This document shows, piece after piece, positions 1 through 63,198 of a stretch of 64,000 nt of DNA; position 1 is the stretch's first letter, and every line of letters starts with the position of its first letter. Source of the DNA: Gadus chalcogrammus (taxonomy: Eukaryota; Chordata; Actinopteri; Gadiformes; Gadidae); contig NC_079432.1 of NCBI RefSeq assembly GCF_026213295.1, forward strand, positions 9,433,321-9,497,320, given 5' to 3'. The position numbers and the translations under genes were made by a program. Below the pieces are notes generated by a model. It saw only the letters and a list, made by a program, of their open reading frames with translations. It had not been told where the DNA came from and ran no database searches.

Positions 1-1827
1 CACATAAACAAAGTAAAGTCTCACACTTAAACAGACACAGAGGCACACGCATGCGAATGGATGTAAGATTATGTACAGTAGCATAGATATAAACAGACAT
101 ACCTGCTATGTAAAGTGCTTGGGCTACCTGGAAAAGTGCTATATTAGTGCAATCAATTATTATAATTGTAAAGTATTATAAAAAATACCTGTATCTCTAC
201 ACATCTTCCCCTCACAGACACACGTACGTACCTAAGTACATACATTCACACACTAACTTGAGACTGACGTGAAAGCTAATTGAACAAAAGATAAAAATGG
301 TTATGTAGGTTCAACTACACAACCAAAGTACAAAGAACAAACTTCAGTTGGAAGAAGTTTCCACTCTGTCTATCGTCAGTCTTTGAAGTCTCCATATAGT
401 TTTTGTCACTTAATGTGCCTCATTTATACGACTAGAATGAGACGTTTCTGTACCTGACGGTTAATTATAGATCACAAGCTCCTCTCTTCCAGTGCTCTGG
501 TCGTATCCTCTCTTAATGAACTGATAGATACCCAGCGACAAGGTTTTCTCTTCGCTGTGGGAGTACACTGAGGCAACTGGCAAGATCAAGAAGATAAAGA
601 TCGCTTTTCTAAGAACATGGATGAGTATAGCTCATAGATACATGTCACAGTCACTGAACACAGATTTAATAAATGGCTTTGATACCAGCAGGAAGGATAT
701 GAGTCAGGGTCGTCATATGCACTCCTCTCATAGCAGCGACCCACGTGCCCTCCGGCAAGGCACTCAATTCTCCCTTAAGTCATTAGGCTTTTCTATCAAA
801 GAAAATACATTTGACCGGGGACTTCAGCTAGATGTTGTCAAGAAGGGCATTCTGCTATCGGATGCCTACAGGTAGACTGGGAACATTGGCGCTTTAAAAA
901 CCCACAACCTTTTGGCTGAGGTTCAAACAGACTCACCACTAGACTGTCCCACCCCCTCAACTCAGCGGTCGTTTTGTTCCAATGGAATCGCTCGGTGACA
1001 AATGGCCAAGCCATTGAGGAAAGTGGCTGTCGTCCGTGGAGTATTTTAGTCATCAGGATATATCGACGACACCCGTAATACAGTTAGCTGTAGCACATCA
1101 ATCACTGTCAACGCCTGCACAGCACTGTCTTTCAAAGTTAACATAAACTGTAATCTTGCTCTTGGCAAAGGTTTCTTAGTTTTTGATTAATCCTGCTTAT
1201 GGGCATGATCACCCATCCAAGCACTTCAATGCTGTAGTCTTTCTCATTCGCAGGATTCAATGTAGGGCTAAGGCCTGTTTATGCATAAATTATTTAATAT
1301 TATATTTTATTTCCAACCTCGGTATCTGTCACTTCTAACTCAGTATCCTTCCCGCTCCCACATCGGCTATAAGCCAAACTGCAGCACGGTTGTCTCTAGA
1401 CTCTGTGAAACTATAAGTGTGATTAACTGTGTTAATACGAAGGAAGTGCGAGCTGGATGCACTTGAGACTAACTATGGGTTTTGGTGGGCCCTTCATCGG
1501 GAATAAACCGAACTGAACTTTTTAAAATGTATTCAAAATGTAAACTTATTGGGAGTGTGGTCTATCTGTTTCCCTCCTTTAAAGAGCTCCTAGTTTACCA
1601 CCAGTTGTGATGATGCTTATCCACACCTGGGGGTAAAGATATGGACCTTTTTACATGAAATACCCCTTATTTAAACATATTACATTCCAGAAGAAGGACA
1701 TTCTGTAGCACAGTTAATGGGAGAAAGTTTTGTAAGCAATTGCAGGACAACGGGAGACCGAGATTTTGTTTGAAGCCACTGTTTTTTCCAGTTTATACAA
1801 AGGGAACCTCAAGTCACATCTTGGTAT

Positions 1828-1828
<1 letters not shown>

Positions 1829-1912
<84 letters not shown>

Positions 1913-1975
1913 GTCTCTCTCTCTGTCACACTCATTCACTCACTCACTCACTCACTCATTCACTCTCTCTCTCTC
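1829..1975. repeat. (CT)n microsatellite with interrupted tail
   Basis: About 80 bp of uninterrupted CT is followed by CACTCATT-type interruptions and a second CT run. Long reading frames here on both strands are repeat artefacts. Confidence 0.95.
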
Positions 1976-2001
1976 TCTTTCCTTTGTCTGGAAAAAAATA
2001 C

Positions 2002-2190
<189 letters not shown>

Positions 2191-2284
2191 GTGTGTGCGT
2201 GTGTCACACACGTATAAGAATTTAGCAACGTGCATGTCTTCATTTAATTAAACAACAATTCATTATTGTTATAAAAGATTCATG

Positions 2285-2370
2285 GTTGGACATCATGTGT
2301 AGGGTAGGCTTCGGACACATGGGGGTCAAACCCAGAACCTTACGTCCGTGACCCACACTCAGATATTATT
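2285..2370 (-). mobile_element. SINE fragment (tRNA-derived family), reverse orientation
   Basis: Read on the minus strand, a box-B-like GGTTTGACCCC is followed by a segment ending in GTGTCCGAAGCC. The same body sequence occurs at 20570 (plus) and 43900 (minus). The copy is partial and diverged. Confidence 0.45.
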
Positions 2371-3651
2371 GCAGCCGTCAGAATAAGACCAACATTTCTG
2401 CACAGGGTCAACAAATCAATATACCTCTTAAAGTTCCTATTGTCTTAAGTGCTTCTCAGTCGAGTGATTCACTTGATTGTAAATCAAGGCAGCGCGACAG
2501 AAGGAGAATGTTTCCATGTGCATCTTAGTGAGTGTGTGGTGTGCGTTGTGTGCACGTGTGTTTGCGTGCGTGCGCCTACAGTACATGAGCGTGATTGTTT
2601 CAGGAGGAATGACGGGCATAGAAGTGTACATTAGTGAATATAATGTAACACAAGTGTTTTTCTTTGTACTTGACATTTTATGGAACTATTACTGTAGTTC
2701 CTCAAGTTTATTTACCCAAGTTTATTCACCCAAGTTTATTCAACCATAATCATTTGTGTGATGTCTTCTCCATAAACATTACATCTCCTCTTCCTCACGC
2801 AAATAAATTACGTGATGATCGTACGCGGGAAGAATACATGTAGGCCTATATTGCAGCTCCCTGCTCATCTCTGGTTCTGTTCAAAGGAGAGAAAATGAAA
2901 GAGGGCTTGAAACAGCTTAGGTCTACTTCTTTCATCCAACATTTTTGCTATTGTCCCCTTTTTGTTTGGCTTTGATGCATATTTTACTAGCGTAAGCTAT
3001 GTGAATTTAAGGCGGAATTCTCAGTGTGCTTTTATGTTTACGCTCCGCGTGCCTCAGGGATCGCTGCTGGTTGTGGTTCCAACGTGTCTTCAAACGCGGG
3101 GAGATTAGCGCATAACCTTTGATTTTCTTACGATCCCTAAGATCGGGCAGAGAATCGTTATTCGAGCCCTGTGCTCGTTTTCCATTGGCTTTTTGTGTTT
3201 ATTCCATGACTATTGTATTTATTTATTTTTTCTATTGGATCTGTGGTCATATTAGGTGCTCGTAAATTAGGCCTTTTCCCAAAACAGGAAGAGTGTAACA
3301 ATCCTGTCATAATGTTGTTTAAACGCAATTTGATTCTACCAGACAACTCAGGTTGAACCACTTTTTCCACCAGTTTTTCTTTTGATTATTATTTGTAATC
3401 TTTATTTGCATTAGTGATTAATCATTTTGAGTATATATGTATGCATAATGTGTTTACCCTGTCAGCACAAAGAAAGTAGATGATGCAGGTGAACCACAAC
3501 CCTGAACCACTTTGACCCAGCTGTGCTGAGCAGGTCAACAATGCACAGCGGGGTCTTTTTACCGTTCATAATTACCCGCCCAAACCAATGACCAACCAAA
3601 ATAAACGGTCCTCGTCTTCTCTTGTAGCTCAACAGTGCCATCTACAGGTGT

Positions 3652-3802
3652 GGTGTGAGTGTGAGTGTGAGTGTGAGTGTGCGTGTGCGTGTGCGTGTGT
3701 GTGTGCGCGTGTGCGCGTGTGCGCGTGTGTGCGTGTGTGCGTGTGTGCGTGTGTGCGTGTGTGCGTGTGTGCGTGTGTGCGTGTGTGTGTGTGTGTGTGT
3801 GA
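3652..3802. repeat. GTGTGA/GTGTGC compound simple repeat
   Basis: GTGTGA units change into GTGTGC and then GT. Weak GGGTTAGAGTAAGG sequence follows, loosely telomere-like but not a telomere. Confidence 0.9.
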
Positions 3803-5477
3803 GGGTTAGAGTAAGGTTTTTGTTTTAGGGTTAGAGTATAAGGCTAAGTGTAAGGTTTGTTATAAGGTTTGGTTTTTGTTTTCTCGCCCTCTGTTCTGAA
3901 TTTTCTTGAATGCTTGTTCTGCCAATCATTTTTATCCCATGATTGTATTTTGATTTTCTCAATCCCTTGTTCTCTCGATCTTTCGGGGAATTTCCTGTTC
4001 TCTCCTTTTTTCTCAGTGGTCCTGTTCTTCTCATAGAGTCTGTAGAAGATCTCAGTTTGAACACCACCCAGGCCACCTGTTTTCAAGAATTGGGACTGGT
4101 GAAAATAAGTCATCCCCTGCTGTGCTTCAACCCAAACAGGGTTTTCTGATCCTATTGTGTTTGAAATCCAATCAGGCAAGATTATTCTCTCTAATCTTTT
4201 CCTAGCGTGTTTTCAAGGGATGACGTGTTCTTTCAGAGGTGTCCTTTTCTCACGGTGAATATTGTACCTAGTAATTTAATTTTGTTTCAAAAACACAAGT
4301 TGAAAAGAATACATTGTTACATGAACTGTTGAGAAGGGAGTTAATTTAGGATACATGTTTGGTTTGGTTCTCAAATCTGACTTTGACTGAGCTCTCTCAG
4401 TTGTCTTCCAAAATCTTTTTTATTGATGATTGTTGATTACTAGTTGTTTCACATTCAAATTATATTTCATTATTTAATGATTCAGACTTGGCAGAGTATT
4501 AAATGATTGTTTTACAGATCTGAGCCAATTTGGATTAGAGTCTTAATCTGAACTGAACAAACCTCAGCAGTGTTTTTTGCCTGCATCGTATCTGTTCAAG
4601 ATAATTATCTAACTCTGTTATATTGTTTATGGAGAATAGGTTGGGTTCACTTGTTTAATAGTAGATTGGTTTAACTAATTTACTGAAACTCATTCAAGCG
4701 ATATGTTCCTTTTGTGTTTTAAATAAATCCCCTGTTACTTTCCTTTTGTTTATTTTACAAATATTACTGTATGGAGCCAGAGTTGGAGGTTGGGACTGGA
4801 TGGTTGGGGAGTATCTTCACATGATTAAAGTGAATACAAATACTGTCTGTTTTTTTGTAAAACTTTTTCAAAAAATTGATGGACACAAAGCTATCCTTTT
4901 TCGTTTTCTTGAATTCTTGAGTTCTGAATCAATGTTTATTATGATTTCACCTTGTATTGAATGCTTGTGTGGATTTAAACTTAACAGGGATACATATCTT
5001 GCATAGTCAGTATTTTGTTTGACTTTTCTTTCTCATGTAGGCCTATCTCTTTTTCACATTCTCTGGATAGGGTTCTTGGAATAAATGATAAAGCCAGTGA
5101 GAAGTTTGTGGCTGTGCTTATAATCAATACTATACATACTATATAGACAATACTGTGGTTTTCTCAAAAGGTCGCACAAATAAAGAGCACATTTTAAACT
5201 GCAGCATCCATGAGCGAATGAGCTTCAATACAGTTGAACGTCATCGTTTAGTGTAGTTCCATCTTATTCCAGCAGAGGGTGTAAATTGGGTGTTCTATGA
5301 TCCAAGGATATCCAAGGCTGGCTCTCAAACAGCGGTACGCCTGGGGGGAAGAGAGGGTATTTGAAGCATTATTATTACTGTAAACCAGGAACTATTAGTC
5401 CTAAATATTAATAATAAAAATACTTTGCACACTTTCTTGTGCTCCTTTTTAAAAACACATATATGTGTAGCCAATAT

Positions 5478-5556
5478 GTATCGTAGTGAAGTGGCTAAGG
5501 TGTTGAATTTCTAGTCGGAAAGTTCTGAGTTTTTTACCCCAATTGTATTTATTTAA
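5478..5556 (+). mobile_element. Possible SINE tRNA-like head
   Basis: GTAGTGAAGTGGCTAAGG resembles a box A, and a decayed box B lies about 40 bp later. No SINE body or tail is recognisable, so this is tentative. Confidence 0.3.
5548..5553 (-). promoter_or_regulatory. fbxo16: Candidate fbxo16 poly(A) signal
   Basis: AATAAA on the minus strand lies about 10 bases past the predicted fbxo16 stop codon. It would imply a very short 3' UTR; other signals further left are possible. Confidence 0.35.
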
Positions 5557-5561
5557 GAAAC

Positions 5562-9122
<3,561 letters not shown>

Positions 9123-9132
9123 CTATCTGGTC

Positions 9133-9252
<120 letters not shown>

Positions 9253-9335
9253 AACACACAGGTAGGCACACACAAATACACAATAATAATACTAATAATT
9301 ATGTTATAATAAATATTAAATACTTTACATTCATA

Positions 9336-9359
9336 CATACTGTACATGCATACATACAT

Positions 9360-9390
<31 letters not shown>

Positions 9391-9473
9391 TACATACATA
9401 CATACATACATACATACATACATACATACATACATACATACATACATACATACATACATACATACATACATAC
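9336..9473. repeat. (GACA)n and (TACA)n tetranucleotide repeat
   Basis: ACAG units pass into a long ATAC run of about 90 bp. The two tetranucleotide phases abut without a spacer. Confidence 0.95.
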
Positions 9474-9712
9474 CTATACAAACACAAAGGCCTACATGAA
9501 CCATTCATATAAATGCTATTAATAAAATGAAGGACCAGAAGAGATATTGGTACTTTAAGGTTAGGCAGCATTTGAATTCATAGTCCAGAGAGCAAAGTTT
9601 AAAACAGAACCATTCTTCAAAACACTTATGCCCATGTTTGTACCATAGCAATGCACGTATATCTGAGGTATGCACCCCTGCATGGTTTTCACCAAATAGT
9701 TTTTTAACTCAC

Positions 9713-10020
9713 CGCGCAAGGTTCCTTAACCAGTATGAGTCAAGATATGAATGTCCTTTATGTGGACCCAGCTGACCACGAGATTTGCGTCGTGCACAGT
9801 TGACTTGTTTCCATAGTAATGCTGAGTGTGCACCCTTGACTGCCCGCCTCTCCCCTCCTCTTACCCCCCGCTGGCTTTCCAGTAAAGTGGTGCTCACCAG
9901 TCGTTGCTCCGGGCGACCGCTTGATGCTACAGTACCAATCCTAACCACACGGCGATGCTGTTACGCACACCTATAGGTTGATATGGACAGCCGCGAGAGC
10001 GCGATACATCACTGCACTTT
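9713..10020 (-). promoter_or_regulatory. fbxo16: Probable fbxo16 5' UTR exon and promoter zone
   Basis: On the minus strand a GTGAGT donor directly follows CCTTGCGCG (exon edge 9713), and the sequence to about 10020 has several CpGs. A frame opening at ATG 9948 would, if spliced to exon 1, end at the TAG immediately before the main ATG. No transcript evidence is available. Confidence 0.4.
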
Positions 10021-10256
10021 ACCCATAGGAAGCAAACGGCACAGTTACGATAAATTGCAAAGAGCTTCTGCTCACTACGCATAACAATAATGCTGTCAAA
10101 CTAACCCCAATATCGATTGCCCTTCCGGCTTCCTCTACAAAAGGATCATGAAGATAAGTGCAATGCGCCTACATTTTTTTTTACCGTTGAAATAAATATA
10201 TACTTTGCTATAAAAAAAAAAGGACAGGGAACTTGTCCTTTTTTTCCGCAGGGAAG

Positions 10257-10467
10257 TCATTCATTGGAGGGGCCTGCGCGTGCGTGGATGTGCGGTGGCG
10301 CGCAACGGGGACATCGTAAAACCCGCTGTGAAGCTGCGAGGAGACAGGGGAGGGGTGAGAAGAAGAGGAGGAGGAGGGGGTCGATGGGCCATTCACTCAT
10401 TGTTAGCAACTCAAGGAGCGCTGAAGATCCCGTCGGCACACGTGAATTTTCAACCAAAAACACTGAG
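10257..10467 (+). promoter_or_regulatory. fzd3: Probable fzd3 5' UTR exon and divergent promoter zone
   Basis: A CpG-richer stretch ends in a good donor, ACTGAG/GTAAAG at 10467. CpG-rich sequence with a GCGGCCGC site continues to about 10.6 kb. With the fbxo16 candidate 5' exon 240 bp to the left on the other strand, this looks like a bidirectional promoter zone. The transcription start is not identifiable from sequence alone. Confidence 0.4.
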
Positions 10468-10814
10468 GTAAAGTTCCTTGTTAATCAAACTGTTTCTACC
10501 CACATACGATGAAGGGATTCCGCGTTCAGAACCGAGACGATGCGGCCGCTCTCTGGGCTGCGTCCCGCTTCGCGTGTTAGATACAGCCGGGGTGGTTCAG
10601 TCGCTATTCATTACAATGTTGACTAGTAGTAGCTTACGCTGGGCATGGTTTCTATCGGATGAAGTCACCGCCCGTCATCTTTTGTAACGCTGGGGGGATT
10701 GACGTTGTTTTATTCATCGAGTGAGCGAAACCTCTGTGTTTTCATTTGGGACATGCGAATGTACTGGAGACAAACCGAAGGCAACGCTATCCGAAAAAGC
10801 GTTAATTGCCTACC

Positions 10815-10977
<163 letters not shown>

Positions 10978-11819
10978 CTAGCCAACACGGTTAGGTGCAG
11001 TGTTTGAATGGTGACTTGAACAGGCGAGTAGCAAACACGCCCAACGTCCATAACGAACAGGTAGTGGAGCGTACGAATGTCACCATTCCCGTAATAACAC
11101 ATTTATTAAGCCTAAGTAAGATCAATATTTGCATGTCTTTGCATACTAACCGTAGATTATATTTACATACATTTGCATCATGTTTGACTTGAGAATTCAA
11201 ACGTCTACTGTGTTCATGTATTTAGCTACAGATCATGGCCGAATGAAAGGGCTGATGTTAATTAGTGTGTTTTACACCCATCATAAGGTTGACCAGGGAA
11301 ATAATGTTGCTTGAAGAACGGTGATGTGTTAAGTTTAGCCTACTTTCACAAATGTTTGGGTTATTATCTGGTCCGTCTTATCCAGGAATGTAATTTAAAC
11401 AAATAAAGGGATATACAATAATGCTTCCTTAATGTGTATATCCTTTAATGCTTCATTAATGCAAATCCCTTTTTAAAAGGGTTTCTCTGTATTAACATTA
11501 TGTTCTCTTCCACATCTTCTCCGTGGTCACAAGTTCACAACATCCTTCTTCCTTCCTCTGAAACATCAGATTGGCTCCTGAAGTCCAGGAACAGGGAATA
11601 AGAAGACGGCTTCCCCTCAGGTGATGGAGGTCTAGAAACTCCCACAGCAATGGATGTCACCCAACTTTACGTCGGCCATGTTGGATATCACCAATGGACC
11701 CAAGCGGTTTCTTTGTGAAGCGAAACGCCCCCCATAGCACCTCAGCTAACCACGACGCCATCTTACACCGAAAACACCGTCCAAAAAGCACAGTGGATTA
11801 TATTCGCGGGCGTACCGCC

Positions 11820-12182
11820 CCCCCTGTCTGCCCTCGTCTCCTTCAGTGGTGACTGTGACGACACCATTGCTCACTCTACCCTCGGCCCATGGAGTCCTAC
11901 CCTAACCCCTGCTACCTCTAGCTTCTGTCCCTGGTCCTCGGCTCCCATAACCCCCTGCTTCCTCGACCCTACATCCCTGGTTCTTTCCCTTTGATCCCCG
12001 CTCCTCCCTAGCCTTAACCCCTAGCTTCCTACCTCCCCTTGCCACCCTTAACTCCCTACTCCCGCTAGCCCCAATCCTCGTTCCTTTCTGCTACTAAACC
12101 CCACACGGCTCCTTCTAACCTCCACCCCACTCAGCTCATCACTTCCTCCCCCCCACTCCCTAACTCCCCTTCACCTCTCCAG
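11820..12182 (+). repeat. Long pyrimidine-rich tract before fzd3 coding exon 1
   Basis: About 360 bp dominated by C and T, with loosely repeated CCTAGCTTCC/CCCTAACCCC phrases, ends in CACCTCTCCAG two bases before the fzd3 ATG. It probably acts as an extended polypyrimidine tract for a 3' splice site joining a 5' UTR exon. Confidence 0.6.
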
Positions 12183-12184
12183 CC

Positions 12185-31636
<19,452 letters not shown>

Positions 31637-33195
31637 GAGACCAAAGCTTGGACACTTTTATCCGACATGAAAGGTGGCCATCTTTTTTTCCTGCTTTAGA
31701 AAAAGAAAGGTGGAACTTGACCTGATCACATGAGTGACACTGGATTACTTCAGAGCTTTATGGACACTAGTTAGCCATTTGCTGTGGTTAACTGTTGGCT
31801 AATGCTAGCCGAAATGCTCCATTCAGACTCAAAGGGAGCTGTTTGTTTATAGTGCTGTCAAGTCACGTTGAGTGGAATCTGGATGGCATCGTCGGTGCTG
31901 CTAGATTCTGCGTACAAATGACAGGTGGGCGGAGCTACGGCCAGCCAATCAACGTTCTATATTTAAGATGCCTCAAAAAGGCTCAGGTACAGCCAATCAC
32001 AAGCACTGTATCGATTCCCTCCAAACACCGCGAGCATCAAGATCGTCATGGTGACCTCCAGAGGAACTATATAATCGTTATGTCATGTTATGTCTGAAAC
32101 CTGCTGAGGATGTGGATGTGAAATACATTCAACCGACGATAGTTAAAGAGAATGAACGTCCGGAACTACACTATGGAGGACTATACTATACTAGGAAGAC
32201 TTTTACTGCTCCGTTTCCTTTTTCTGTAGTAAAATCAAGGACTTGATATAGTAGACTATACATGCTACTGCTGAAATATTTGTGGACATCAAGGACTTGA
32301 TATAGTAAACTATAAATACAACTACTGAAATATTGTGTGAATCAAGGATGCTGCTTTCCAGGATTGTTAGGTCTTTTTATTTGACTGTGAATATGAACAC
32401 TGATAATATGGAAATACAGTGGGGTTTTATAACATACCCTCTCCTTTGTCTTCTGACTGTGACATTATCGGTACACCGTTGATCACTGGAGCGAAAAACT
32501 GCTGATCTGAAACGTAAGGACGGGTCATGGCCTTTCTTCAGCTTGTGAAGGTGCCCCCCTGGAATGGATTCTGGGAAATGCCCGAAAATGTGAACGTATA
32601 TTTGTGATGAAGTTGATCACAACCATGTCATTGAAACTATAGCGTAATAATACAAAGGTCCCAGACTACCCTAACATACACTCGGTAATGTTTCGACCTT
32701 TATGAACTTTCAGGTTAACCTGACGGGTAAAAGGGAAATGCCAAACAGAGAGAGAAATTACATAAACATTAAATATGGGTTTCAGGTAATATCTTGTTCA
32801 ATCTTTTTTTACGCTATTTAAATGTAATGGCTTTTGATCACTGCCGTTAAGACGTACATAAATGCTTTTTGGAACACCTCTACAAATACAATGGTTGTTT
32901 GATTGAGTCAAAATTATGTCATCACAAAACTGTTCGAATGGATTGGGCTCGTCCGCCATTTTGGATCCAAGGACTGAACTATGTGATGATGAATGCCAAC
33001 CTGCTGCCTTACAGCTCGAATATGATAAACAATAGTATAATTCAACTAGTGTAGAATTTGCCAATAGTTTTGTTCGGGTCACAAGAGTTTTGTTTCTTGG
33101 ATTACAGTTTGCCTAAACAGGTCTTGTGGGCTATGTATAGATAAAAATGAAACCTTTGTGGAAGCTGTAATAAAGATTTTTTTCAAGAGTTCAGA
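31637..33195 (+). other. fzd3: Probable fzd3 3' UTR
   Basis: The 1.5 kb after the stop is AT-rich, contains no recognisable gene and ends at a strong poly(A) signal (33169). No cleavage-site evidence is available beyond that signal. Confidence 0.6.
33169..33174 (+). promoter_or_regulatory. fzd3: fzd3 poly(A) signal
   Basis: AATAAA in GCTGTAATAAAGATTTTTTT, followed by a T-rich downstream element. Confidence 0.65.
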
Positions 33196-33299
33196 AGCGC
33201 CAGTTCCTTTCCCCCCAGAGTGCGCGGGCACACACACACACATACTGTGTATATATATACACAAACATACTACACAGAAATGCACAGCATCGTTGTGTT

Positions 33300-36200
33300 T
33301 GTAACAGCGCTCCGTTTTATTGAAATACATCGGAGACAGATTAACATGAGTTCTCCACATACGCGTGGCTGCCACTTTCATACATTATCTCTTTTTTTGT
33401 TTTTGAATTGACCTTACACCTTAAATATGTTTTTTTGTGCAAAAAAGAATCTACAACACCTGTAGTGGGTTATCCTCAGCAAAAAATAAAACGACACAAA
33501 ACGCCCAAACCGTTGAAAAACAAAAAAGCCAAGTCCAAGAAAAAAAAAAAATGATTACATCTATAACATGCAAAACTGTACAAATTATTACAAAGCAATC
33601 CTAGAAAAACAAAAACAAAAAGTGTAATATGATATGAAAGAAAGGAAAACAATATAGAAAGTAGTGTAGATAAGACCTCACTGAAATGCAAAAGGCAAAT
33701 TTTATTCTCCACTTCTTCGGGGCTACCACTGTGGCAACGCAGCCAACAACTAGTGTCAAACCAACGGGCTCCGTCCCTACTATATCTTAATAAAATTTCA
33801 TAAAAACCCTTTAGACCACCTTGATCCTTTCCCCCAAAACCTGGTACCCTCCTACACTATAGCTAGAATTCTCTCTCTCTCTTCTCATCAATTCACCGGT
33901 TCACACCTTCATTCACTCATTCATCAATCCCAAATTCTAGCACACTCATCTCCATCGTTTTGTGAAAATATTAATTGGTTCCAACATTTCCTGAGTTCAT
34001 TTAATTTTTTCCCTCAAACATTTTCGTTGTAGCAGGTTGAGTGGGGGGGGGGGGTCTATACAGTATGTAGTATCCATGGACCTCGAATCCTTTCCACACA
34101 GACAAAGTCCAGAAGGTAGTTTTGATAGTGAGGTTAAGGTGAAATTAAAACAAATGCCCTATAGGAGGTGCTGATCTCTTGGAATTAAAACCAGGTTTTG
34201 TCACAATCTGGAGTGTCGGAATTCACATTGCACTCTCGTATCTAAAGAAAAAAAAAAGAAATGATTCTTATAAATGCTGAATTTCAAGCAAGGAATTATT
34301 TTCTATTGGAATTAAAAGTGAAGATTTTGGAAAGGGGCAGAAACGTATTGGTGTGTTTAGCTTTTAGCGATATATGGTCAAGCTACTTTCTTAGGATTGG
34401 AAACACTAGTAGCCACCCAAATTTCATAAAGGGAGCCCTGAGGTTTCAGTAGTAGAGCTCAACCATGATAATGATCCAAATTGACTATGCCCGGAATCAA
34501 CCTCAGAGGAAGAGATAGACACCCTCGACCAGAAACGAGGTTGAACAGGTGTTGAGTACTTGCAGACAAAGCAGATCCTCAGCTTACAGGGAAATCAGTG
34601 GCATCAACAGTTACAAGACATAACTTTATCACATCATGTTACAAATTGGTATTGCTATGAGCGTCTGCCTCTAGAGCCTAACATATATAGCATCGTACGT
34701 GGATGACGGCGTGTTTTGTCTACGTCTTTGAATAGTAGGCCTACTTTACAATGTGTTATAACGGCCGGATAGCAGCACTCGGTGCTAAAGGCTAGTGTTT
34801 GGCTTTAGCCCCGATGGGAACAAGCGATTGGTTGGCTAGGTTAAAAAAACACGAGGGCCAGTAACTTCCCTGTAACCTGCAGTCTGCAGCCTCCCCCTCA
34901 CAGCTTTCGCCTGTACATTTCAATAGAGATCCTTTTCAATTGTTTTGTGTTGCCTATAAATAGTGCCTTGCTGCTTCCCTCCAGATTTAACCAACACATG
35001 ATAACCCACAGGTTAAAAAGTCTGAAGAACAAATGACAGGAGATCTGGAATAAATAAAATAAAACACAGAAGGATGACCTTTCCTCTCCGTCGCCAATCA
35101 ATGGTTACAATCTCCTTTTAGTTTCTTTAATGCGTTTCAATTCGTCCAGACTCAACGCATCAGTTCAACAGTCTTCGGAATACACAAGGCGATCAGAATC
35201 TACAAATCTTCTTTCTTTTGGTTTGAATGAGTTCTCGCCCCCAAATATCTCCACTTTAGAACCAGGGATACCATAGGGTTGGTTGGAAATTAACCAGTAT
35301 TCGTGACACACCGATCGACCAATGAAAGTTCAGAAGAAAACTCGGCTGCCTTCTCTCTGCGGGGGAGAAGAGAATACTAAGGTAGAGCAGAATGACGCGG
35401 TCACCTCACCACTTCTGTATGTGTGTATGTGCGTGCCTGTGTGTGCGTGCACTGACCCAGTGAGCTTCAGACATACACACGTGTGTGTGTGTATGTTTGT
35501 TAAATGCCTCTGTTTACTCGACCACCGATAATAACAACTTTCTTCACCCAAAACGCAAACCAAGTGAAGAAAAATCGAACACGCAATGTGTAATACATAC
35601 AATAAAAAAAAGAAAGAAACAAAAACACATTGGAAAGTGGTTTAAAAATGGCTTCCGTGTGAATACAACCCAGCAAAAATAATCACTCGACCAAAGGATA
35701 CAACAAAAGTTTAAAAAGATGAACAAAAGAGTAAGGATTTTTTCTCTCTCTCTCTCTTTCTCTCTCCCATGTATTTCGCTATAGTATTTTCCATATCATA
35801 TATTACTCTCTACTTTGATTCTATATACATTATTGTGGTGGGAATCCATTTTGTTGTTGCCGAGTAAATTGGTGTGGTGTTCAACTGCTGGTCCGGATGG
35901 CGGTCGGGGGGGCTACATCTACATGGGAGGTGGTCCCGAGCTCTGCTGATGAGGTCACTCTCACTGGCCCCCGGTGAGGAAGAGGTTAGCATAAGAGAGC
36001 CATGACAATGTCATCACACAGTGTCGAATGTATTCTGAGTGTCCGCGCACGCGTCTGAAACCAAAAAAAAGACAATCCCTACGGACCAGATGACAGAGTG
36101 GGGCGTAAGTCTCTAAAAAGAAATAAAACTCACTCCGTAATGCGTTGCTTAGTAACGCTGCCGTATCGCAGTCAAAATTCATTCACTGCACCTAGCTAGT

Positions 36201-36998
36201 GTCAATTAGAAGAGCAAAATAAAATAAAATAAAATTGCAGCTCGTCTGTCTTTTTGTGTTACAATATCAATTCTTTCCCCGAGGTAAAAAATTATATGTC
36301 ACCGCTTCACTCTGGCTCTCAAAGAGCCCGCCTTTCCAAGTCTAAGATCGATAAATAAACGGAAATTTCGTCCGATCAAAACACTGCGAGTTCTATGTAC
36401 AATACGAATCATGTCTTCTCCATATTTGCTCTCTGCCGGTCGCCTATTGAGGGGGTCATTGAGCGATTTTCAAATAGGCGGGAAACCGGATTTCCCGATG
36501 GCAACTCAGTGACTCAGCCAAGCGGCGCAGCCCGTTATAGTCACCGGAAAAATCGAGGTTTCCGATGTTTCGGGAAAGTTATTTGCGAAAGAGCCGGCGG
36601 CACAACGGGTATTGCGGATGTTATTTCTTTCTATATCCTTTAAATGCCTTTTCTAATAAAAACGCAAACTCACACCACACATACACCCACTAACCCAAAG
36701 AAGAAAGACCCCAGACCCGCCCTTTGAGCGTGTATTTACAGACATACTGGGAGACGATGTAGGCCAGCACACTATTGGCCAATGAGTTCTTTGGGTACGA
36801 CGTCAGAAGAGGAGGAACCTTTAGATGAGATACGATTGGATGAGTTCTGTTGGAGGGCGAGGAGGGGGCAGGCCCTGAGGGCTTGGTTGGCAGATAGGGA
36901 TTGGAGTCCTGTGCTGTCAGTCAATGGGTTGAGTGGGTTGGGTGGACCAGAGGTGGTGGCGGCGTCGGAGGTGGTGGTGGAGGTGGAGGGGGCTTGGC
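33300..36998 (-). other. cdc42bpa: Probable cdc42bpa 3' UTR
   Basis: About 3.7 kb without a recognisable gene lies between the cdc42bpa stop codon and a minus-strand AATAAA at 33316-33321. It is AT-rich. A 3' UTR of this length is plausible, but earlier poly(A) sites cannot be excluded. Confidence 0.5.
33316..33321 (-). promoter_or_regulatory. cdc42bpa: Candidate cdc42bpa poly(A) signal
   Basis: AATAAA on the minus strand, about 145 bp from the fzd3 signal on the plus strand, making the two genes convergent with a very short gap. Confidence 0.45.
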
Positions 36999-63198
<26,200 letters not shown>

